Source: Trichostrongylus colubriformis
Taxonomy: Eukaryota > Nematoda > Chromadorea > Rhabditida > Trichostrongylidae
Direction: 5' to 3'
Assembly: GCA_963978905.1 (NCBI GenBank)
Contig: OZ022258.1
Coordinates: 41,896,591 to 41,960,590, forward strand
DNA length: 64,000 nucleotides
Made by a program: the position numbers and the translations under genes. Under the pieces are notes generated by a model. It saw only the letters and a list, made by a program, of their open reading frames with translations, ran no database searches and was not told where the DNA came from. Below are positions 44,651 to 55,500 of the stretch, one piece after another. Every line of letters begins with the position of its first letter. Position 1 is the first letter of the stretch.

Positions 44651-46808
44651 TCGAGAGCGGGTGTTGGCCATCTTCAGACGCTGGGCGCCATCTATTTCAC
44701 TGGTTATGTAGGGGCTTACTACTCACCATCGCGCCACCGTAAAGAACCATTAAAGTGAAATCATCTCATACAGTGCCTTTACTCGTTTAGCTCTACCATT
44801 CAAATCATATCCTTTATTTCGACTGTACTGAAGCTCACGAGGTTGGAGTCACCAGATTCAAAAAGGAAGGAATCAGGACCTGCAGCTATGCATTTTTCAC
44901 GGAACCTCATTGCGCTACCCCTTTCCTTTACTTCTGACGGTCTACCGCTAAGTCCATGTGATCCGCACAGTAGAACATGGACAACGAACGTTCTGATTTA
45001 CAACGGGAATGAGTCATTTTCTTCTAGATAGTCAAACGTGGTGTTTTTCCTGAGGGTGAAAGACCTGCACAATCCCTGCCCATGTTTAGCCGTTCTGTAA
45101 TTACTCCACAAGCCTACCTTTACTATTACAGGGTGTGTGACATCAGGACAAATGCGACACGATGGTGCAAGCTGTGCGCGCTGTATTGAATGACTCCTAA
45201 AGCGATGACGGTGCGTTATGCCTTATTCTAAGCCTAATCGTTTCAGGACTCTAATAATACGCCCCCTATCTCCCATCATCTCGTCGAGCGTCAAACGCAG
45301 CAACGCTAATTTCCTGTCTTAATGGCACGCCCGTGGCACATGAGTAAGAAGGGGCTTCTTGAGATCACTGACTTTGTACCACCAACATGGCACAACGATA
45401 CCAACCTGTCTTTCAGGTCCCGAAACCCGTCAAAAAGAGCTCATGACCTGGCCTACATGCGAAACAGGTTTAGTCTGGGGATAACCGCGGAGCTGCAGCG
45501 TATTTCCACGAGCGTGTAGATCTGCGCTCCCCAAAGAAGCGATGCACCTGAACATAAGACGCTGTTGCTGCTGTGATTCGCCAGTTGATACGACGACGAC
45601 ACCCGATCGTGCCCAACATCAGCTGAACCATGGCTGGGTAAGACTGGTTTGTTTTGGAAACTTGTGAAAAATTTATGTCGCCCCAAACCACTTACTTGAT
45701 AACAGCCTCGAATACAAATGAAGAGATGAAAGGTACTTCAGAATGATGACGACGAGAGTCTATTATATTATGTCTAGAAGTGGACGAAAAATCTACCTAC
45801 GCCGGGCAACTGTCAACTTCGTCTAAAAACTTACGCTTCTGCTCCAAAAGTGCAAAAAAATGAGCACATATTCGGTGTTGGTACTGTACTGGAAAGCTAT
45901 TGCTGGAAGCCTTTCCTTACTCTATTGTTTTACCTCTTACAACGGAAATATTTAGGGCTTATCTCCGGCCTGTGAGCGGACCGGCTGAACGTCATGGTTG
46001 ATGGGATTGTCAGTCTACTTCTCTAGACACTAATTTTCTGATACTTGCAGTTCTTGGATAATTTGAGCTTGATTCTCCACCAACTCTGTCGAAAGCCATC
46101 CATGAAGAGCATGTTTGGAGAAAAAAAGTACTATCTTCATGCATAAATGCTCAGTTTTCAAAAAAAAAGCATGAACATATTAAAATCCATACCTTTAGCT
46201 TGCAGAAAAATGCCGAAATGGGAAGCGAAAGGTCGTTGGGACTAATTGTTTTCCCGCCACTATCATTGACTCGTACCGCACAACAGGTTTTGTGATAGCG
46301 GGGCGGGATCAGTTCGTATGGGTACACAGTTATTACAACGCAGCCGGAATGAACTGATCAAGAATTCGTCTTTCCATCATCAAGAATCACGCCTACCTTA
46401 CTCATGGTGAAGAACACATGGGGGCTACATTCTTGGATCCCATGTATCGCCTCTTCGAATGTTTACATGGCAGTATTACTTGCTTAGTACCGCTTTTTAT
46501 ACCATATATTTCAGTGTACCGACTGTACTTTTTCCTAATGTTATTTCTGTTTTTGATTACGATAACCACACGTATGTGCATCTACAAGATGCACCATACA
46601 TGTTTGCTGTTTCCTAAGTCAATTCTCTTCACTTTTTGAACCGCAGCTGCTTCACTTCGTCGGTCACTTTCATCAAGCCTATCACGATGTGGCATTGAGA
46701 ACTTGAGTCAAGGCGTCTATGATTTTGCCCGCATTATTATATTATACTTTGTGGTAGTAGACCGCATTTATAGAGGTGATACGGGCTAAACAGATATATT
46801 CTCCGTGG
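44651..46808. other. Unassigned DNA
   Basis: No supported gene. A CTGTCTTTCAG acceptor-like site at about 45416 is followed by only nine codons before a stop. Confidence 0.35.
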
Positions 46809-46815
46809 AATTCAG
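46809..46815 (+). promoter_or_regulatory. Probable spliced-leader acceptor
   Basis: GAATTCAG lies a few bases upstream of the ATG at 46823, with no upstream exon recognised. It fits a trans-splice site for the following gene. Confidence 0.4.
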
Positions 46816-46822
46816 GTCAAGG

Positions 46823-48502
46823 AATGTCGTTGAACGTCATCATTTTACTGTGTTTTATTGGACTTTCCCATAGCGCAGTGATGGTATATCAGGTCAAGGT
46901 TCGTGTTTTGTCACAGTGGCTTAAAATTTAAAAATAAAACATAAGGGTGATCAGAAATGAGAAAAATAGTGGGAATCGAAATGCATAAATCCTTACGCCA
47001 TCGAGTTCAAACCCTCTTTCTATTGTGATACCTAGTTGGGGGGTGACGGTTGGGACACACGAATCTAGGCCGTGAACCTGTGACAGCCTGTGGCCTTTGC
47101 CCTGTGACATGAATAATTCAGACAATTTGACTATACAACGGAACAGACTTGCAAGGAGGACACGATTTACATGAACAAATTGTCTGAATTATTTAAGGCT
47201 TAGGTTAAAGGCCACAGGCTGTTACAGGGTCACGGCCTAGATTCGTGTGTCCCAACCTACACCCCCTAGTTGGGTGAGGTGTGGTGCAAGAGGAGCCGAG
47301 CGTCACTGCGGGGCCTCAAGGGAATATACGTACAATGAAGTAAAATACCAGAATCCGTCCACATTATCGTATTGGCTTTAACGCCAGCACTTGGACTTGG
47401 ACTGTTGGACTACAAGTATTGCGATTATCTCTCCGGTCCTTTACCTTGTCTTTATTCTCCGCTTTGAGAGCAGATTTGGGTTGATCCAGTGACCGCAAAA
47501 ACGGGAATGTAGAATTGATAACAACAATGACATTCGACAAATTCCTCTATGCTAAACAAAATACTACTCATGTCAAGTTAGATCAATTTCAAAACCACTG
47601 TAGAAAGAGAGACTAAAATAGCAACGAATGTGGTTGGACATCAGCTGACGTTCTATCGACTGAAGGTCTAAAGGCAAACAGAGCATTTCACGATGGCGCA
47701 TCCTCTCCCTTTGCAACACACCCAATGGGATTGTGTGCAGTGAGCAGAGAAAAATGTTGGTTGTTGTGAAATATTTCGGTAAATAAGATATGATGACTCT
47801 CCCCGATTGTATTCGTACAACCTGTTCTAGACATGACGTGTAAACGGAAAAAAAGATGAAAAACAAAAGGAGAAATTCTCACATTCGTACATGCATCATG
47901 TTCGGCGCACTTCACCCATCCATTTACTTTTTGCGTCCTTCGTGAATAATTCCAGTGTCTGATGATTTATATGTTTATAACCGCAAATTCCAGTTCCTAC
48001 GCTTAGTTCATGTTCAGGAAGGCTCACCTACTGCTCACACAAATACTTCTTTGATTTGCCAAGAAAAAAAGTGAAATGCATTTTCAGGAAGGTGGTCAGG
48101 TAATTTTGGACCTTGGTCCCAATGTTGTCACCTGGGGTCGACAACGAAATAATGGCAACGAGTATATAAAGTATTGTAAAGCGGAAGATAAGAAGACATG
48201 GTGCAAGCAGTTTGTCGGCGAGGTGAGCAAGATTTTCCTATCGTGCGTAGGCGTGTCAGGAGTCGGTCTAGGAATAGTTTCACTCTATGCACTCTCTGCT
48301 TTCATTTGTTAGCAACGCCTTGTCCTTCCCTACACCTCAAAGTGCTCCTAGAAAAGCAGTATAAAACTATATCCACTTTCAGGATAACAAGCCTGCCCTT
48401 CCGGAATCGAACGCATTGGTTGCACCTAACGGCACACTGATAATCAATTCATTTCGAGCTACAGACGTTGGTGACTACTTCTCTCCTGATGAGTTGGAAC
48501 GG
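46823..48502 (+). CDS. Small secreted Ig-like nematode protein, exons 1-3
   Basis: Exon 1 begins MSLNVIILLCFIGLSHSAVM, a clear signal peptide. It ends at a GTATAT or, nine bases later, a GTCAAG donor (46883 or 46892), both phase 0. Exon 2 (48088-48222, after TTTTCAG) encodes GGQVILDLGPNVVTWGRQ and EYIKYCKAEDKKTWCKQFVG. Exon 3 (48383-48502, after TTTCAG) encodes NALVAPNGTLIINSF and RATDVGDYFSPDEL. The DLG..V..W, YC, NGTL.I and D.G.Y.SPDE pattern is that of a nematode family of short secreted single-domain immunoglobulin-like proteins. The two Cys could pair. All junctions are phase 0. The first intron carries an inverted repeat (47031-47271). The last exon or exons are uncertain; see the candidate exons downstream. 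Confidence 0.65.
47031..47271. repeat. Foldback repeat in the first intron of the Ig-like gene
   Basis: The left arm (about 47031-47129) and right arm (about 47176-47271) are inverted copies with small gaps. They share GGACACACGAATCTAGGCCG, the CTGTGGCCTTT block and AATTCAGACAATTTG, around a loop of about 46 bp. It is probably a MITE and could form a long stem in the pre-mRNA. Confidence 0.88.
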
Positions 48503-48575
48503 GTAAGCATCAAATCTCTCACAACAAGATCTCAGTTGTTCATTGCTAAACCTCGCCACAAAAATTTCTTCGAAG

Positions 48576-49015
48576 CTTAAAGGCACCCCACGCGGTAATC
48601 GAAATTGGTACTTACCTTCTTGGGGCAGGTAGACCCTTGAGTAGTTGTGCAGGCAGCTCACTTTTTTCGGTATCACGGTGCACCTTTGCGACGATAGGCC
48701 CGCTCGACTTCAATCAAGCCGCACCCACAGAACGGAAGCTTGCAAAACATCATGAAAAGTTGGGGTAGGATAGGAACTAATGATGAAAATAACGATAGGA
48801 GGACGAAACAGGTGATGTTACTGAAATTCGAGTGATACTACCAAGCAGTCTCGATTCTAGGCTGCAGTTCTCGTACGAGGACTGTATTAGGAGAACTTCG
48901 TTTTCGACGTTCCTTGAACTTATCGTTCGTTTTCCTTCTCTGATGTGTAAACCAAGACTTCTACTTCCAGTAGTAGGTGCGACGACGCTTACAATTTATC
49001 GCGCGCCTTAAAGTA
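48576..49015. repeat. Possible TTAA-ended MITE
   Basis: CTTAAAGGCACCCCACGCGG on the left, a typical tip for TTAAAGGC-type nematode MITEs, pairs loosely with GCGCGCCTTAAAGTA on the right (near 49000-49015). It lies between Ig exon 3 and the next candidate exon. The interior is not recognised. Confidence 0.4.
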
Positions 49016-49060
49016 CCCTTAGAGTGAGTGGTAAGCTAGGAGATAGCAGAGCCCATGCAG

Positions 49061-49237
49061 AATGTGCAACTCAACTGGAACTTTGTTGAATCAAAACGCA
49101 ATAAGAATGCTGTTTTTGAGCTGCACCTAGCCCGAAGTATACAACCAGCTGATGTCGCTGACAGCAGTACAGAACTGATTTTGGATAATGAGGAAGGGGA
49201 GAATAGTTACTATATACAAATACCAGAATTCCAAGAG
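49061..49237 (+). CDS. Candidate exon downstream of the Ig-like gene
   Basis: 59 codons lie between a CCCATGCAG acceptor and a GAG|GTGTGG donor, both phase 0. The text is protein-like (NVQLNWNFVESKRNKNAVFE, STELILDNEEGENSYYIQIP). Its strand and phase allow it to continue the Ig-like gene, but I do not recognise the sequence. It could also begin a separate gene at the ATG at 49055. Confidence 0.4.
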
Positions 49238-49610
49238 GTGTGGTGCTACTCGCGGTGAAAGATGCCCTCCAGGTCATGGAATGTAGGCCTTAAGTTGGTT
49301 CGCAAATCCTCGCTGGCCTTTATTCGCCACAAGTGGGCTGATGCAAGCTGTCGATGACCGCTACCCATCACATAGCTAGTACCTGATATAACGCAACGAG
49401 AAAACATCCGCCGCAGAGGTCTGAGAGGAGAACAGCGTTCCGTTTTCTCAGGTTTCTGGTCCTTTTCACTTTTAGTAATCGACTAAATTGCGTCAGTCTC
49501 TGCCGTTTTCTCGTCACTCACTTGTAAATGGCCATTGTCCATCAAAGATTTTGCGCAATGTTATTCTTAGTCATTCAAGCTGGTGAACTGACATCGCGAC
49601 CCCATCCCAG

Positions 49611-49850
49611 GTGTTTATTGATGTGAAGCGCGCATACACAGAACTCGTGATACAGTTTCGGAGCGGCATTGGTCTTTCTAAATGGGCGCTCGTTGTGATA
49701 AACAGTTCAGACCTAGTTTCACATCATGTCAGTCAACAACCGCTAATGTTTTACATGGGGTTGTTGTTGGGTATACGCTATCATCGTTGTTTTGCCAATT
49801 CCTTCTTTCGAGACAAAACTACGAATAAAACTCTAATAAGTACCTGGTGA
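49611..49850 (+). CDS. Candidate exon, unrecognised
   Basis: After a CATCCCAG acceptor the frame reads VFIDVKRAYTELVIQF and stays open to 49850, with no clear donor. The start is phase 0, matching the exon at 49061-49237. The first 18 codons look like protein and the later part less so. Confidence is low. Confidence 0.28.
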   Translation: MFIDVKRAYTELVIQFRSGIGLSKWALVVINSSDLVSHHVSQQPLMFYMGLLLGIRYHRCFANSFFRDKTTNKTLISTW

Positions 49851-51027
49851 TCTCACATGAACTTTTCTCTGTAATGGTGATAGTAGGATGGATTATGTTA
49901 ATCTTACCATGCAGAGTTTTATAGGTCCACTTCAACAGCGATGGCACCTACTGGTCCACACCTCGGTCACGAATCTCCGTTGTTCTTGAATGAGTAGAAT
50001 AACAGCTGTATAACACTTTATTTGATGATCTATTCGTGTATTTGTTCATGATATTTGTTGATAAGTTTTCCTGATATCCTTTTAGTTGTCTTTAACGCCA
50101 GTTTTTACACTTTTTACATCCTCAGCATATTCACTGCATTTAAGGAGTCTAACACGATTGCCAAAAAGAGGGGGCGTTCCTGGAACACTGTTATTAGTAG
50201 GGCACCGGAAGTCGTGTTGCGCTAGCCCCTTTGCACTACAGGAATGTGGCGAGAGCTCCAGCGTCCTCCAGCGGCGGTACAGGGAACCCTCGGATGAGGG
50301 GCCACGAGGTCGAATTTCCGCTTCGCGGCGGTGCACTCGGGGCGCCACCAGTACGACTCGCCGTATCGATTGCCCGTGGGAGAAAGGCCGAGCATGACTC
50401 GTCACGTCTGCGCTTCCACTCATGCCACACTGCCTCGCACGAAGGCTGCCATGCCCTGCCACTGGCCTCGCACCCGCCGCGCCGCTCGTCGCGCGCGGCC
50501 GCGCGGAAATTCGATCTCGTGACTCCACCCGGAACCCTCAATCCGGCGGGCACGGTGTGTTTCTGTGTCATGTCGGCGGCCGTGGCTATTATTTTCACAC
50601 ATAGGTCTTTACCTGTAGCATTGTTGTGTTGCTTTAAGTCGCTTGATATAGTATGTGCAAAACAAAGGCTACAGAGAAGCTCCAGTCATTTGTTATTTGA
50701 AAACAGAAGAAATACGTGATAGTGTGTGTGTGCCGCTAGGATGGAACTTCGCGTGACCTCATGTGGCGTGCGACTATTTGGGTGCGGTACGGAAGCCGCA
50801 TTAGTTGATTGTTTGAGCGATTACGCTTGAATTAAGGCGCGAGACAGCATCACCACTTTAGCTGATATGCTCTTTCGCTACGTTTCGCTGATTCTCGATG
50901 CCATCGCTACGCAAGCTTCTTAGCTTACACACCCGCGTGATCGTATGTTTACCTACACCCATACGTAATATTTATTGACCGAAAAATGATCTAAAGACGG
51001 TATGCCGGTAACTGAAGCACATTTCAG
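49851..51027. other. GC-rich block and unassigned DNA
   Basis: A GC-rich stretch (about 50160-50600) gives overlapping open frames on both strands, which is an effect of base composition. It contains an inverted repeat (50304-50321 against 50503-50521). No gene is supported. Confidence 0.4.
50304..50521. repeat. Inverted repeat in a GC-rich block
   Basis: CACGAGGTCGAATTTCCGC is inverted at the right as GCGGAAATTCGATCTCGTG (18 of 19). About 180 bp of CG-dense sequence lies between. It may be a short foldback element. Confidence 0.65.
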
Positions 51028-51165
51028 GATTACCTTGAGTGGGTTAAAGCGCTGAATTACGAAATCAGAGATGCTGAGGAATATGTCGACAAAGAAGAAT
51101 CCGAAAGAAGTCCCCGAAAAGGGCAAAAAGAAAACTTTCTGACAGGCAAAAATAAAACTTCCTGA
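51028..51165 (+). CDS. Candidate terminal exon, unrecognised
   Basis: An ACATTTCAG acceptor opens a 46-codon phase-0 frame ending at a TGA. The text (DYLEWVKALNYEIRDAEEYV, then DKEESERSPRKGQKEN) is strongly protein-like, with a charged helical segment and a basic tail. It shares strand and phase with the candidate exons at 49061 and 49611, so it may be the last exon of that gene. No domain was recognised. Confidence 0.42.
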   Translation, partial: DYLEWVKALNYEIRDAEEYVDKEESERSPRKGQKENFLTGKNKTS

Positions 51166-51449
51166 CACTGGCCTTGGACGAGATTACCGCGTGAAAACGA
51201 GGCTCTGAATCAGTTCTTGCTGGATGTTATCATAAGGAGCTCTGAGAAGTCATCTGTTTCCTCATGCCAACGTTTTCTTTATCACTGACGTTACCGTTAC
51301 CTACGTTGCCACCGTTATTGAAAACAACCACGTCAAGGATGGGCGGCGTTGAACCGCTTGGAGGAGTCGCGCTTGCTTCTTTGGCTCTTCACGCTCCACG
51401 AACTGACACCCACGCCTCGGGAAAGGTACAGCCTCTTGGCTGTGGGACG

Positions 51450-51847
51450 AAGTATCTGACCACGGCCCTCCCCACCGTTGATCCTCGATGTGGAGCATTA
51501 CCATGAAGAGGCGAGTGGTCCGGACGAGTGTTCACTTGGCGTGTTGCCAGGTTGTAAAGAGATGTTCGAGAATGAGTAAGCATCCCTTTTCTGGAGTGCG
51601 CTTCGAGCCAAAACTAAGAAAGAGGGCCGCGATACCTTCTATTCCCACCCTAGCCAATCAGTCGCTAGGAGGCGGACCGAGCACAGTAAGGCGGCTCGAG
51701 CAGAAAAGGCCGCCTCTGCCACAGCTCGGGGGCGCGCCCTTCGTGGGGGATTTCGCCGCAAATAGGCTTTCCAAACCCGCAGTTTTCGAGTGAATGACTC
51801 CTCTCAGGGATTCTCATCACCCACGTTACCCCTAACACTGTCTTTAA
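51450..51847 (+). mobile_element. Diverged MITE family A copy, joined to family B sequence
   Basis: The right end CCCCTAACACTGTCTTTAA and blocks such as GAGGCGGA, ACAGCTCGG and ATTTCGCC match copy 1 in the same orientation, with considerable divergence. Immediately left (51370-51450) is sequence matching the inner part of the 5873-6362 foldback element, so two families are fused here. Confidence 0.65.
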
Positions 51848-52329
51848 GGAATCGCGCACGAAAAAAAAAGAGTTTCTCTATTACCCATATAGTTATGTTG
51901 TATTTGCTTGGTAAGGGCCAAGTGCGAAGTTTCACGCGAAAAAGTGGAAATCCGGCTAAGATACAGCTCCTCAAAAAGGTAGTCGAAGGAGCGGGGCTCT
52001 AGAGAAGATGCGCGCCCTGTCGTCCGCAGCGATCGGAGACGCATAGTGGGAACAGAAAGTTTCGTAAACAGTCACACTCTTCCCTGACGATTACGGCGGA
52101 CGACGGAGCCGGGCACTCATCCGGAGGACTTGTACTCCCTCACCCCGTCTGCCGCTTTGGAGAGCTGTATCATAGTCGGATTCTCACTTTTTCACGCGAT
52201 ACTTTGCACAGCTTGTTAGGCAAATACAACATAATTATACTGAGAACAGAAAACTCATTTTTCCGCGCACGATTCCTTAAACTCAGGGCGAGCGTGGTGC
52301 AGTGACAGGTGGCGCGCATCCCCACCCTT

Positions 52330-53195
52330 TCGAGGTGCGTACCCTTATGTTAGGATTTTGCGCGGCACCGAGGGGGGGAGCGACGTTCGCGCGCGTTGAC
52401 TGCCCTCGGTTGGGAATCGCGTGTAATTGCATAAGAAGGGCGGCGACCGTATGCTCACCTATTTTTATTCAATTTGCCGCTATTCTGAGCTTGTTTTCAA
52501 ATTATTTTCATCTCATTATACAGAATTTGGTTGAACTTTGTTGCAGTTGAATTTTTTCTCAGTTCACTCCTGGTTGATGATAGCATTTTGCATGCATTTA
52601 TTCCATTTCCTGGGCTATGTATCATCCTTACTGGCATATCAACATGAAGGTATCAGAGTAGATAATTTTTGGCCTCAGCCTAGGGAAAAGGAACCCGAGG
52701 TGAGTGAGACCATCTACTTGTGCAAGAACGGACTTTCGCATCACAGCGGAAGTGATTCATTCAACGCCAAACTTCTTCCCCTTAAACTGACCTCTGCAAA
52801 CGCCAGAATCGCACTGCGTCTCACTTTGACACAACCCAAAATGTTATTTACAGTTCTACGTATGGGGCAGAAAAAAATCGGGCGAGCAAAAATGATGCAT
52901 ACAGGAAGGTGAAAAGCACAGAAAATGGAATTATGCATGCAAAACGTTATTACCAGCCATGGGTGAACTGCAAACACTCTGCAAACAACTGGATGTAACC
53001 GATCTGCCTATTGAGATGAAGACAATCCGAAAAAAAAGCTCAACATAGCGGTAAAATGAATAAAAATAGGCGTAATGCGGTAGCTACCATCCTACGCAAT
53101 TACACGCGATTCCCACCGAGAGCAGTCAACTCGCTCCAAATGTCGCGCGGAGAACGTCGCATTGCGAAACCCTGACATTAGGCTACACACCCCAC
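52330..53195. mobile_element. Large foldback element
   Basis: The left arm (about 52330-52615) and right arm (about 52912-53195) are inverted copies of each other. They share GGGAATCGCGTGTAATTGC and GCATTTTGCATGCAT-type words, with roughly 300 bp between. Arms are diverged by small indels. No transposase is encoded. The outer edges are not sharply defined. Confidence 0.75.
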
Positions 53196-53204
53196 CTTTA
53201 CGAT

Positions 53205-53290
53205 GCGGGGATCAAATCTTGCGTCAGTGTCAGCCAGGCCAACCAAGCCTTCCATTCCTCCTGCATGGTCTTATTGGTACCAGACTCATG
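53205..53290 (+). repeat. tRNA-like/SINE-like repeat, copy 1
   Basis: GCGGGGATCAAATCTTGCG then CAGGCCAACCAAGCCTTCC matches 58890-58985 on the other strand. The GATCAAATC word resembles a pol III B box with one change. Confidence 0.45.
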
Positions 53291-54221
53291 GGGAAGAACG
53301 AAGGCAACTTGTACATTGACTGGCCCCTGCAAGTTGCAATGTTAGGCCAAATTGCATTTACCCACAAGCAAAATTCTGAATGGAACCACAATGTGTTAAC
53401 ATCCCAACAAAGGATTGCCAGAACTTTATACCAGCTCAAGGTTGCCGGGCATGGCGGAGAGGGAATACATGGTGGAGGCGTCCACTAATCAGATTCAAAG
53501 TTTATAATAATGAATGACACATACCGACTATGTCTTCAAATACGAGTATCGACCATCGATATCCTATCCGGGCTGTCGCTCACAAGCAGTGAAGATTTCT
53601 AGGATGCCCAAGAAAATTTAAGAGAAGATTAGAACGAAACGATAAACGAAATGTCAACTAGTCGTTGCATCGAAGCGTTCTGGAGGTTTTGCTCAAAACA
53701 TTGTGCTCGTGCAAGTTTTTACATTACCTAGGCTTTACAACCTTCTATGGGCAGCTGTGGTCAAAGTAGAGTTTACCGTAAAGTAAGAATCATCCTCTCT
53801 GGAGTTACATTGATCAAGTGATCAAAGCCAACACTAGGAATAAATTCTGCATTTGTTGGTGCAACAACTCCTTTTCACCAGAAGCGCTGAAACTGTGCCC
53901 AAAACGGCGCTCGCGCCAAAAAGCAATGTCATATTCGTGATCAGCACCCCAAATCACCCCCCCCCGTGCAAAGTTTCAGCAAGAATTTTTTTTTTGACCA
54001 ACTCGCGGTATCTGGGATAATGATAGTTGAATAGTGCCAAAATTTCAAACTTAAAACGCACTACTCAAACTTGCGAGACACACCGAATGATTGTGCATAA
54101 AACAAGCTTCAAAGCATATGCAATGTTACCCTCCTACCGAAATCAGTTTTTTTTATATATTGCATAGAAATAATCGATTAGAAAGAACCGCACGAACTTT
54201 TTTGGTAGCCTGATAAAAGGA

Positions 54222-55500
54222 GCAACTGACCATAGATATGATGGGCAAGTATAGCTCATGTGTGCATCGGTAGCCAGTTAGTTAGTTGCTCGACCTCAAG
54301 CTCGAGAATTCAGCAACTGGAGTACTTGTTGAAAACGCCTTTTTGCATTTTGTGGGTAAAGCTTTGTGAGGGTCGCAAACAGACTTTTGCATTGTTTGCG
54401 CGCTTGATATATTTCTGAAAGAGCTTTCTCAAGAAATGTGTCAATTTTTGATGTCATTGCCTTTATATTACATTACAACAGATATATTACAACAGATATA
54501 GCAATCTAGAGTCAAGTGGTGGAAATCAAGAAGTCTTTTACAGCGCCAGAATCGGATGAAAATAGCTAGCAGCAAATCTAATGTCTTGGTTTTCGCCATT
54601 ACCTACCCCAAGCAACCACATCAGCTCGAATCTCGATGAAGTGGGAGAGGAGATTTTTGAGTAACATTCTGATATAACTATAAACTTATACTTGGAGATA
54701 ATTGGATTCGTAGGAAAAACATGAGACTCATTTGACGCAAAAGCGCCTGGCACCCCGCCGAGTGGTATGATCTTCATATTATTGTAGAGTGGACATCAGA
54801 AGGTATCATGAAGAAAGGGTGTGGGTATGCCTTCTCAGGCCAACCACCCCTATGGACAAGTTGCGGGCAACTTAGTGATCCACCCCCTTCTGGCACCGAC
54901 GCCTGTGGTGACGGCGTTAGGCTGTGCGCACCGCTGAGATACAATGACCCCCGGATGAAGTATCGAGCCAAATCGGAAGTTCACCAAAAATCACCTCTTC
55001 GCCCCATCAAAATGAGAAGTGATGGGGTTGGGTTGGGATTATTGCCGAATTCGAGCCAGAAAAAATCCTCTTCATCGAACTTCCTCGGTGATGTCGTCTT
55101 CAACACTGCTGCTTTTTTTTTGAATTTTTATGTGACCATCGCACATTGCCTTTCGGGAGATCTATGATCAGTAGATTTATAGACTTATTGCGAAAAAGTC
55201 GTCCTTTCAAGGCGATAGAGGAAGAATTGCAGATGGGTATTATGAAACATTGAAAACTTGTTCATTTTTTGAGAAACTCTCTTTCAAAGACATCAATCAC
55301 GCAAACAATGCAAATCCCTGTTTACAACGTTCGGAAAGCACTCCCGACGAAATGCAAAAAAGCGTTTTCAACAAGAACCCGAACTGCTGACTTCTCGTGC
55401 TTGAGGGCGAGCAACTAACCAACTGGCACCCGACGCACAAGTGAGCTATGGTTGCATATTATATTTATGAGAAGCTGCTCCTTCTGAAACACATGTACCT
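54222..55500. repeat. Inverted repeat with 250-bp arms
   Basis: The left arm (about 54222-54470) and right arm (about 55245-55500) are inverted and diverged copies. They share GTTAGTTGCTCG, CTTGTTGAAAACGC, TTTTTTGCATTT and GCATTGTTTGCG words. The 0.8-kb centre gives open frames in a CCCC-rich patch (54840-54930) without domains. It may be a non-autonomous DNA element. Confidence 0.7.

Noticed and set aside
50082..50719. Overlapping open frames up to 162 codons on both strands
   Set aside because: The block is GC-rich and stop-poor. The text is low-complexity Arg/Ala/Pro on both strands, with no domain or splice support.
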